Below are positions 1 to 5,218 of a stretch of DNA of 5,218 nt, in pieces (the first letter of the stretch is position 1; the number at the start of each line of letters is the position of its first letter). The notes under the pieces were generated by a model. That model was not told the DNA's origin. It saw only the letters and a list, made by a program, of their open reading frames with translations, and searched no databases. The DNA is taken from the NCBI GenBank assembly GCA_018433265.1, contig JAHDRO010000002.1:1-5218 (forward strand), in the 5' to 3' direction. The stretch is from Bacteroidales bacterium (GTDB lineage Bacteria; Bacteroidota; Bacteroidia; Bacteroidales; UBA932). A program made the position numbers and the translations under genes.

Positions 1-1417
1 GAAAGTTGCATTAACAGCAGCAAAGCAAACTATTACAGAGATGTTTGGAAAAGAGTATTCAAAAACAAGACAATACGAAACCAAAACTAAGGGAGCCCAA
101 GAGGCCCACGAAGCCATACGACCAACCTACCTGAACAATGTAAATATTGATGCTGGAGTTCAGGAGAAAAAACTTTACTCCCTCATATGGAAAAGGACAA
201 TAGCCTCCCAAATGTCAGATGCAGTCATTCAAAGAACAGAGATAAACATAGGCAGTGATAGTTTTACACAAAAATTCATTGCCTCTGCAGAAAAAATCAA
301 GTTTGACGGTTTTTTAAAAGTATATCTGGAATCTGCAGATGACGAAGATAATGCTGGGGATGCTTTTCAGAAACTTCCCACACTTAAGACGGGGCAACAG
401 ATGAATGCACTGACAATTAAAGCTGTTGAAAAATTCTCACAAAAGCCCCCAAGATATACAGAGGCTTCTCTGGTTAAAAAACTCGAAGAACTTGGCATAG
501 GAAGGCCATCAACATATGCACCTATTATTTCAACTATTATTATGCGAGGATATATAGTCAAAGACAGTCGACCGGGTCAGGAAAGAGCTTGCAGGGAAAT
601 TATACTTGAAAATGGGAAAGTGTCTTCAAAAGTTTTGAAAGAGACTTGGGGTGCAGAAAAAAATAAACTCTTCCCTGAAGATATAGGGATTGTGGTTAAC
701 GACTTTTTGCTGGAAAACTTTGAATCAATTATGGATTACAATTTCACAGCAAAAGTTGAAGAGGATTTTGACACTATAGCCGCAGGTAAACTTGTATGGA
801 ACGAAGTAATTGAAGATTTCTACAGACCTTTTCATAAACAGGTTGAGAAAACTTTAGAAATTTCAAGACCCACCAATGCAGAAAGGAAACTCGGCAAAGA
901 CCCTAAAAGTGGCAAAAATCTGTACGTCAGGATAGGACGTTTTGGACCATTAGCTCAAATCGGAGATAATGACGACCCCGAAAAGAAATTTGTCAGCCTT
1001 GCAAAAGGACAGCTAATTGAGACAATAACGCTTGAAGAAGCTTTGAAACTTTTCGAACTTCCAAGAGTAGTAGGATCATATAAGGGCAAAGAGATTGTAA
1101 GCGGCATTGGTCGTTTCGGACCATTTCTCAAATATGACAGTAAATTTATTTCACTTGGCAAAGAGAAAGATCCAAGGACTGTTGATTTGGAAAACTCCAT
1201 TGAGATTATAGAAGAACACTTTAAAAAAGAGAAAGAGAAAATTATCAAAGAGTTTCCAAAAGAGGGAATACAGATTTTAAACGGCCGTTTTGGAGCATAC
1301 ATTAAAAGGGGAAAAGATAATTTCAAGATACCCAAAGGTACCGACCCGAAATCTCTTGAATTGGAAGAAGTGCTTGCTATAATTGCAAAGGGAAGTAACG
1401 GAAAACATCATGGGTAA
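1..1417 (+). CDS. topA: DNA topoisomerase I (type IA), 3' part, 5' end outside window
   Basis: This enzyme relaxes negatively supercoiled DNA by cutting and passing single strands. The reading frame is open from base 2, so the gene is cut by the window edge; 471 C-terminal residues are visible. Seen in order: KGAQEAHEAIRPT (window residues 30-42), which in the family follows soon after the catalytic-tyrosine segment (MRTDS), so that tyrosine lies just upstream of the window; PPRYTEASLVKKLEELGIG then RPSTYAPIISTI (about 446-541); and LFPEDIGIVVNDFL with DYNFTAKVEEDFD, the end of the core. The C-terminus carries three repeats centred on GRFGP (935-949), GRFGP (1109-1123) and GRFGA (1283-1297), the topoisomerase C-terminal repeat type. 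Only one cysteine is visible, so the four-cysteine zinc fingers of the E. coli enzyme are absent. The protein ends in a short basic tail. Its stop codon overlaps the next gene. The identification is very secure. Confidence 0.97.
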   Translation, partial: KVALTAAKQTITEMFGKEYSKTRQYETKTKGAQEAHEAIRPTYLNNVNIDAGVQEKKLYSLIWKRTIASQMSDAVIQRTEINIGSDSFTQKFIASAEKIKFDGFLKVYLESADDEDNAGDAFQKLPTLKTGQQMNALTIKAVEKFSQKPPRYTEASLVKKLEELGIGRPSTYAPIISTIIMRGYIVKDSRPGQERACREIILENGKVSSKVLKETWGAEKNKLFPEDIGIVVNDFLLENFESIMDYNFTAKVEEDFDTIAAGKLVWNEVIEDFYRPFHKQVEKTLEISRPTNAERKLGKDPKSGKNLYVRIGRFGPLAQIGDNDDPEKKFVSLAKGQLIETITLEEALKLFELPRVVGSYKGKEIVSGIGRFGPFLKYDSKFISLGKEKDPRTVDLENSIEIIEEHFKKEKEKIIKEFPKEGIQILNGRFGAYIKRGKDNFKIPKGTDPKSLELEEVLAIIAKGSNGKHHG

Positions 1418-2399
1418 AAACAAATTCCTTGAACAGATACCCGCTGCAGCAATCAGTGGAAATTGCAGGGATGGTATAGTTGTAATCATAAACGTCACCG
1501 GCAACAATATACTTTTTCGATATCTGGAAAACCTTTATCCACAAAGTAATTACAAGATCTATTACACAGAACCCGGTATTGATCAGTTGAGAGAAACTAT
1601 TGAACAGTGCGGACAATTTGATTTGAAAAGTATAGTACTTCTCGGCGAAAAAGTTCCCGACATTCAGTCACTCAATTTGCATGGCTCTATTTCACTTATC
1701 TCAAACGGAGGAGAAATTGGGGGATATAAACTTCTTCCATCCATTCTCGAGAATCCGGGAATTTCCGATTTTACTCATATTGGCTATCAAACTTACCGAT
1801 ATGATCCAGCTTTACTTAAAATTACAAGAGAAAAATCGTTCGATGATCTAAGACTGGGGCTTCTGCGAAAAGACCTTACTCTTGCCGAACCTCCTATACG
1901 CAATTCAGATTATGTCTTTACAGATATCAATTCAGTAAGAGTCTGTGATTTCCCTGAAAGTTTCACAAAATCGCCTAATGGCCTTTACGCTGAGGAACTT
2001 TGCCAATTGGGCAGGTATATCGGTATGAGCCTCTCGTTAAAGACACTTTTTGTTTACGGTTTCCCTTCCGATCTGCAAAATTCTCCAATCTCGTGCCAGT
2101 TGGTTGCAGAATTTATATGGCATTTTGCAGAAGGATTAGCTTCAAATATAATGGAAAACCCCGCAAATGCTGATAATGAGGACTTATTTCTGAGAAAAAT
2201 TGTAAGTTTGGGACAAGATGGACAGGATATTATCTTTGTTACAAGTCGATCTTCAGGTAGATGGTGGATGGAAATTCCTGACATTAAAAACGGTGATAAT
2301 CTCTATGTTGCATGTTCTAATTCGGACTACTTCACTGCTTGCTCGGGAGAAATACCACTAAGATGGCTTTACTTTTATCAAAAATTTAATAGCAAATAA
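1410..2399 (+). CDS. Arginase/formimidoylglutamase-fold protein, probably without the metal site
   Basis: This 329-residue protein resembles the Bacteroidetes branch of the ureohydrolase (arginase, agmatinase, formimidoylglutamase) family. Signatures seen: FTHIGYQTY (121-129), LRLGLLRKDL followed by AEPPIRNSD (147-167), SPNGLYAEELCQLGRYIG (188-205), CQLVAEFIWHFAEG (229-242), and a C-terminal GRWWMEIP (283-290) with EIPLRW (314-319). Active ureohydrolases bind two manganese ions through GGxHD, DAHxD and DxDxxD. Here the corresponding stretches read LLGEKVPD (77-84), ISNGGE (97-102) and DINSVR (172-177), so nearly all ligands are missing and arginase or formimidoylglutamase activity is doubtful. 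There is no signal peptide or membrane segment; it is probably cytoplasmic. ATG at 1410 is preferred because it forms the overlap ATGGGTAA with the topA stop; an in-frame TTG at 1383 would add nine residues. Only a weak GGAA lies before the ATG. Family assignment is fairly secure; function is unknown. Confidence 0.8.
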   Translation: MGKNKFLEQIPAAAISGNCRDGIVVIINVTGNNILFRYLENLYPQSNYKIYYTEPGIDQLRETIEQCGQFDLKSIVLLGEKVPDIQSLNLHGSISLISNGGEIGGYKLLPSILENPGISDFTHIGYQTYRYDPALLKITREKSFDDLRLGLLRKDLTLAEPPIRNSDYVFTDINSVRVCDFPESFTKSPNGLYAEELCQLGRYIGMSLSLKTLFVYGFPSDLQNSPISCQLVAEFIWHFAEGLASNIMENPANADNEDLFLRKIVSLGQDGQDIIFVTSRSSGRWWMEIPDIKNGDNLYVACSNSDYFTACSGEIPLRWLYFYQKFNSK

Positions 2400-2421
2400 T
2401 AATAATTTATTATTATATTTG
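2393..2421. repeat. AT-rich imperfect inverted repeat before the Lrp-type regulator gene
   Basis: The left arm CAAATAATAATA (2393-2404) pairs with 2409-2421, giving 5 bp, a two-base bulge at 2415-2416, then 7 bp around a three-base loop. The repeat starts in the last codons of the arginase-fold gene and its right arm contains the TATATTTG -7 element. Lrp/AsnC proteins often bind AT-rich dyad sites and control their own gene, so this is a candidate autoregulatory operator (inference). It lacks the GC stem and T run of a good intrinsic terminator. Simple AT richness could also explain it. Confidence 0.4.
2414..2421 (+). promoter_or_regulatory. Predicted -7 promoter element of the Lrp-type regulator gene
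   Basis: TATATTTG matches the Bacteroidetes -7 consensus TAnnTTTG exactly. Transcription would begin around 2425, leaving a leader of roughly 20 bases before the ATG at 2447. No TTTG-type -33 element is visible at the usual 19-21 base spacing; the nearest candidate, TTTA at 2385-2388, is too far away. The match is short and the region is AT-rich, so it could be chance. Confidence 0.45.
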
Positions 2422-2446
2422 CTACATAACAATAAATCCTTAAGCT

Positions 2447-2944
2447 ATGCCTAAGTATCAGATTGATCAGATAGACCAGAAGATATTATCATTTCTTGTT
2501 AAAAATGCAAGAATGCCATTTCTAGAAATAGCCCGTGAATGCGGTGTTTCCGGGGCAGCAATTCATCAAAGAGTCAAGAAGATGGAAAACCTCGGCATTA
2601 TTACCGGTTCAAGACTCCTGGTGAAACCTCAAGCATTGGGTTTGAATGTATGTGCCTATGTTGGTGTCAGTCTTTCCCAGGCCAACCAGTATCCTTCAGT
2701 CATTGAGGCATTGAAACAAATTCCGGAAGTTGTGGAGTGTCATTTTGTAACCGGGAAGCATGCTCTTATGCTCAAAATATACTGCCAGAATCACGATCAC
2801 CTTATGGAAATTCTTATAAATACAATTCAAAATATACCTTCAGTAGAGCAAACTGAAACTTTCATATCGCTGGATCAGGCAATAGAAAGGCAGGTTTGGG
2901 TAAAGGATTATCCATCAAAACCATCTACACTCAAAAAACACTAA
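2447..2944 (+). CDS. Lrp/AsnC-family transcriptional regulator
   Basis: This 165-residue DNA-binding regulator belongs to the feast/famine (Lrp/AsnC) family, whose members usually sense amino acids and assemble as dimers to octamers. The N-terminal winged helix-turn-helix is clear: IDQIDQKILSFLVKNARMPF leads into EIARECGVSGAAIHQRVKKM (27-46, including the recognition helix) and the wing segment ENLGIITGSRLLV (47-59). The C-terminal ligand-binding RAM domain spans about 68-150, with VVECHFVTGKHALMLKIYC as the ECxxVTG core strand and VEQTETFISLDQAIER near its end. The family's common acidic residue after VTG is replaced by KHA here, so the effector cannot be guessed. It starts 47 bases after the arginase-fold gene, in the same direction, with its own likely -7 element and an AT-rich dyad that may be its operator. 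Its 3' end overlaps ispD tail to tail by 14 bases. The target genes are unknown; the arginase-fold gene or the regulator itself are plausible. Confidence 0.93.
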   Translation: MPKYQIDQIDQKILSFLVKNARMPFLEIARECGVSGAAIHQRVKKMENLGIITGSRLLVKPQALGLNVCAYVGVSLSQANQYPSVIEALKQIPEVVECHFVTGKHALMLKIYCQNHDHLMEILINTIQNIPSVEQTETFISLDQAIERQVWVKDYPSKPSTLKKH

Positions 2945-3608
2945 GAATTGCTTTTGCAATTAACAGGTCTTCCTGCCGAGTTATTTTTATATTTATGGGA
3001 TCTCCCTCAACAAGAGAAATTTGACAGCCTGCACTTTCAACCACCGAGGCGTCGTCCGTAAATGATTGAGAGTATGGTTGTTCATAAGCATTTAGCAAAA
3101 TTTCCGAATCAAACACTTGTGGAGTTTGTACAAAAACAAACTCATCTCTGTTTACTGGCTGACTTTTACCATCAGACATCAAAACACTCATTGAATCTAC
3201 CGGTTTAACAACTGGAATAGCTGATCCACATTCTGAGGCTTTGCCATATAACGATTCTATAAATTCAGAATGAACAAATGGTCTCACACCATCGTGAACA
3301 GCAACCAATACTCCTTTGGGAATAATACTTAGAGCATTTTTTACCGAATGAAAGCGAGTAATACCTCCCGCAACAATTTTATGTGTCCCATCAAGACCTG
3401 CTGCAGAACATGTCTCCTTCCATCTGTCCATATATGTAACCGGCAGTGCAATAATAATTTCCACAGGGAAAGCAAGGTTTAAAAAAACTTCAAGAGTCCT
3501 TAAAAGTAAAGGCTTCCCCCCAAGATTTATAAATTGCTTGGGGATGTCAGTTCCCATCCTCGTTCCAACTCCTCCGGCAACAATGATTGCAAAGTGTCTT
3601 TTATTCAT
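2931..3608 (-). CDS. ispD: 2-C-methyl-D-erythritol 4-phosphate cytidylyltransferase
   Basis: IspD joins CTP and 2-C-methyl-D-erythritol 4-phosphate to give CDP-methylerythritol and pyrophosphate, the third step of the MEP pathway to isoprenoids, in the cytoplasm. The 225-residue length fits the family (E. coli 236). Visible motifs: the nucleotide-binding loop AGGVGTRMGTDIPKQF (11-26), with R17 and K24 matching catalytic R20 and K27 of E. coli; GGITRFHSVKNAL (81-93); VHDGVRPFV (104-112), with the metal-binding D106; PVDSM (136-140); R154; QTPQVF (161-166); FTDDASVVE (183-191); and NIKIT (206-210), with substrate-binding K208. No key residue is missing, so it should be active. The ATG at 3608 sits directly before the nucleotide-binding fold and about 20 bases downstream of a TAAATTTG -7 element. 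It appears to be transcribed alone, diverging from purH and converging with the Lrp-type gene. CarD-like or IspD-like cytidylyltransferases such as TarI are alternatives, but less likely. Confidence 0.93.
   Translation of the reverse strand: MNKRHFAIIVAGGVGTRMGTDIPKQFINLGGKPLLLRTLEVFLNLAFPVEIIIALPVTYMDRWKETCSAAGLDGTHKIVAGGITRFHSVKNALSIIPKGVLVAVHDGVRPFVHSEFIESLYGKASECGSAIPVVKPVDSMSVLMSDGKSQPVNRDEFVFVQTPQVFDSEILLNAYEQPYSQSFTDDASVVESAGCQISLVEGDPINIKITRQEDLLIAKAILSVF
2933..2961 (-). terminator. Weak candidate terminator at the ispD 3' end
   Basis: A perfect 6-bp inverted repeat, AATTGC / GCAATT (2946-2951 and 2956-2961), encloses a four-base loop. Read on the minus strand it is followed after seven bases by six T residues (2938-2933), which run into the ispD stop codon. 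It lies inside the last ispD codons (encoding IAKAI), so the palindrome may be a by-product of the coding sequence. The stem has only two GC pairs and the gap before the T run is long. On the plus strand it lies just after the Lrp-type stop codon, without an adjacent T run. Confidence 0.25.
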
Positions 3609-3627
3609 TTTTTTAATTTTATAGAGA

Positions 3628-3635
3628 CAAATTTA
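3628..3635 (-). promoter_or_regulatory. Predicted -7 promoter element of ispD
   Basis: On the minus strand the bases read TAAATTTG, an exact match to the Bacteroidetes TAnnTTTG element. Transcription would start near 3624, giving a leader of about 16 bases before the ispD ATG at 3608. No TTTG-type -33 element is seen at the normal spacing. Support comes mainly from its position in a short divergent gap and the similar element for purH. Confidence 0.42.
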
Positions 3636-3645
3636 TATATTAATT
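3630..3645. repeat. Imperfect AT palindrome between ispD and purH
   Basis: AATTTATATATTAATT matches its own reverse complement at 14 of 16 positions (one symmetric mismatch pair). It overlaps the ispD -7 element and lies just upstream of the purH -7 element, where a bound regulator could affect both genes. Nothing in the sequence names a regulator, and such palindromes arise readily in AT-rich DNA. Confidence 0.25.
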
Positions 3646-3656
3646 GCCTTTTTTAG

Positions 3657-3664
3657 TAGTTTTG
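3657..3664 (+). promoter_or_regulatory. Predicted -7 promoter element of purH
   Basis: TAGTTTTG matches TAnnTTTG exactly. The expected transcription start is around 3668, leaving a short leader of about 12 bases before the ATG at 3680. A poor -33-like TTTA at 3632-3635 has a 21-base spacing. If real, this promoter rules out the upstream in-frame TTG at 3644 as the start codon and leaves no room for a leader riboswitch. Confidence 0.45.
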
Positions 3665-3679
3665 CAATCATCATCACAT

Positions 3680-5203
3680 ATGGACAAAAAGATAATAAAA
3701 AGAGCTCTCATCTCAGTATATCATAAAGATGGGATTGACAGAATTGCCCGGAAACTTCACGGGGCAGGCGTTGAAATAATTTCAACAGGAGGTACTTACG
3801 ATTATTTAAAAGGCCTTTCCATTCCGGTGACTTCCGTAGAAGAGATCACTACATATCCATCCATTCTTGGAGGAAGAGTCAAAACTCTTCATCCCAAAAT
3901 TTTTGGTGGTATTCTCGGACGCCGTGAAATAGATTCGGATTTGAAAAACTTTGATGAATACAAAATACCTCAAATAGATCTTGTAATAGTAGATCTTTAT
4001 CCGTTTGAGCAAAGTGTAGCTTCAGGTGTTTCCCATGAAGAGATTATCGAGAAAATAGATATTGGAGGTATATCTTTAATCAGAGCAGCTGCCAAAAATT
4101 ATAAAGACGTAGTTGTAATCCCTTGTAAGGGGCTGTACGACAAATTTTTGACAATTCTGGACGAGCGTGGTGCAGAGACCTCTTTGGAAGAGCGCCATTA
4201 TTTTGCCACAGAAGCTTTTAACATATCCTCACACTACGATACGGCAATATTTACATACTTCAATAGAGAGGAAAAAATACAAGTTTTTAAGAAAAGCATC
4301 CTGACCTCAAGGCCTCTTCGTTATGGAGAAAATCCACATCAATCAGCCAGTTTTTACGGCAATGCAGAAAATTTGCCCGAACAGCTTCACGGCAAAGAGA
4401 TCTCTTATAACAATCTGCTCGATGTTGAGGCTGCAATTGAACTAATCTCTGACTTTACAGACACAACCGTAGCAATCCTCAAACATAATAATGCCTGCGG
4501 ATGTGCCTCAAGAGAGACATTGAAAGATGCGTGGAGTGCAGCTCTTGCCTGTGATCCTGTCTCAGCTTATGGTGGTATTATAATCACAAACCGCATTATA
4601 GATGCTGACACAGCAAAAGAGATGAATACTCTGTTTTGCGAAGTTGTGATTGCCCCCGAATATGAAGAAGAGGCACTTAATATTCTTAAAAGTAAGAAGA
4701 ACAGAATCATACTGGTAAACAGAGGCGATCTCAGGAGTGACTATAAATTCAGATCTCTTCTTGAAGGCGTTCTGGTTCAGGAAAGAGATACCGCATTAGA
4801 GACAAGAGAGTCTCTAAAATGTGTCACTGCTAAGGCACCTTCAGAAAGTGAAATTGAAGATCTAATATTTGCCAATAAGATTGTAAAACATTCCAAATCA
4901 AATGCTATTGTGCTTGCGAAAGACAAGACTCTTCTTGCAAGTGGAGTTGGACAAACTTCGAGGGTAGATGCCCTGAAACAGGCAATAGACAAAGCCCACA
5001 GTTTTGGATTTTCCACCGAAGGAGCCGTCATGGCCTCAGACGCATTCTTCCCATTTTCCGACTGCGTTGAGATAGCACACAAAGCAGGGATTAAATCTGT
5101 CATTCACCCCGGTGGCTCTATCCGGGACAATGATAGTATTGTGTACTGTGATGAAAATAATATCTCAATGGTAATGACTGGTATAAGACATTTTAAACAC
5201 TGA
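3680..5203 (+). CDS. purH: Bifunctional AICAR formyltransferase / IMP cyclohydrolase
   Basis: PurH carries out the last two steps of purine synthesis: formyl transfer from 10-formyltetrahydrofolate to AICAR, then ring closure to IMP, in the cytoplasm. At 507 residues it is full length. The N-terminal MGS-like cyclohydrolase domain (about 1-195) shows STGGT (35-39), YPSILGGRVKTLHPKIFGGI (59-78), DLYPF (105-109) and EKIDIGGISLIRAAAKN (124-140); K68, Y107, D127 and K139 match human active-site K66, Y104, D125 and K137. The C-terminal transformylase domain shows RPLRYGENPHQ (211-221), SYNNLLDVEAA (242-252), KHNNACGCA (268-276, with catalytic K268-H269 matching human K266-H267), DPVSAYGG, SDAFFPF, HPGGSIRD and the terminal MTGIRHF. 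Both activities should be intact. ATG at 3680 is chosen over the in-frame TTG at 3644, which would add 12 unconserved residues and lie upstream of the predicted promoter. No other purine gene is adjacent. The 15 bases after its TGA stop contain no terminator. Confidence 0.97.
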   Translation: MDKKIIKRALISVYHKDGIDRIARKLHGAGVEIISTGGTYDYLKGLSIPVTSVEEITTYPSILGGRVKTLHPKIFGGILGRREIDSDLKNFDEYKIPQIDLVIVDLYPFEQSVASGVSHEEIIEKIDIGGISLIRAAAKNYKDVVVIPCKGLYDKFLTILDERGAETSLEERHYFATEAFNISSHYDTAIFTYFNREEKIQVFKKSILTSRPLRYGENPHQSASFYGNAENLPEQLHGKEISYNNLLDVEAAIELISDFTDTTVAILKHNNACGCASRETLKDAWSAALACDPVSAYGGIIITNRIIDADTAKEMNTLFCEVVIAPEYEEEALNILKSKKNRIILVNRGDLRSDYKFRSLLEGVLVQERDTALETRESLKCVTAKAPSESEIEDLIFANKIVKHSKSNAIVLAKDKTLLASGVGQTSRVDALKQAIDKAHSFGFSTEGAVMASDAFFPFSDCVEIAHKAGIKSVIHPGGSIRDNDSIVYCDENNISMVMTGIRHFKH

Positions 5204-5218
5204 TAACAAGTAAATCTA

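Noticed and set aside
367..1335. Open minus-strand frames opposite topA (64 and 126 residues)
   Set aside because: They lie wholly within a clearly conserved topA frame, have no recognisable motifs or start signals, and look like shadow frames.
1277..2284. Minus-strand open frames opposite the topA end and the arginase-fold gene
   Set aside because: Short, overlapping each other and well-supported plus-strand genes, with no domain signatures.
2400..2446. Intrinsic terminator after the arginase-fold gene
   Set aside because: The inverted repeat is almost pure AT and has no following T run on the plus strand, so it fits an operator or chance dyad better than a terminator.
3644..3679. TTG start giving purH a 12-residue extension
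   Set aside because: The extension resembles no PurH N-terminus, lies over the predicted -7 element, and ATG at 3680 gives the 507-residue length usual for Bacteroidetes PurH.
3609..3679. Purine riboswitch or other leader RNA before purH
   Set aside because: The gap is only 71 bases and AT-rich, and shows no conserved riboswitch core; the predicted leader is about a dozen bases.
3806..5103. Minus-strand open frames of 68 and 108 residues inside purH
   Set aside because: purH is conserved along its whole length; these frames show no features of real proteins.
1..5218. Mobile element, CRISPR, toxin-antitoxin or defence system
   Set aside because: No transposase, integrase, spaced repeats or paired small genes were seen; all coding space is taken by five housekeeping or regulatory genes.

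Overview
The window looks like an ordinary chromosomal housekeeping region of a Bacteroidetes bacterium, probably Bacteroidales-like. Three things point there: the protein families resemble their Bacteroidetes forms (a topoisomerase I with no zinc fingers, a 507-residue PurH with KTLHPKIFGGIL and KHNNACG motifs, and an arginase-fold protein ending in a GRWWMEIP...EIPLRW signature); the DNA is AT-rich with weak Shine-Dalgarno sequences; and a perfect TAnnTTTG, the -7 element of the Bacteroidetes primary sigma factor, lies a short distance before each of the three genes that has its own upstream gap. Genus and species cannot be told from the sequence alone.

Layout: positions 1-1417 hold the 3' two thirds of topA (DNA topoisomerase I; its 5' end, including the catalytic tyrosine, lies outside the window). 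It overlaps by 8 bases a divergent arginase/formimidoylglutamase-fold gene (1410-2399) that lacks the usual manganese-binding motifs. After a 47-base AT-rich gap with an inverted repeat and a -7 element comes an Lrp/AsnC-family regulator (2447-2944). Its 3' end overlaps by 14 bases the end of ispD, which runs the other way (2931-3608, minus strand). A 71-base gap with two diverging -7 elements separates ispD from purH (3680-5203, plus strand). The last 15 bases hold nothing recognisable. No stretch over 300 bases is free of genes.

The genes do not form one pathway. They cover DNA supercoiling (topA), isoprenoid precursor synthesis by the MEP route (ispD), the last two steps of IMP synthesis (purH), and a possible amino-acid-linked pair (arginase-fold protein plus Lrp-type regulator). 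There are no mobile elements, CRISPR arrays, RNA genes or signs of recent transfer, and I found no evidence of an undescribed multi-gene system. The most interesting item is the arginase-fold protein, which keeps the family's structural signatures but appears to have lost its metal site; the AT-rich inverted repeat in front of the regulator gene is second.
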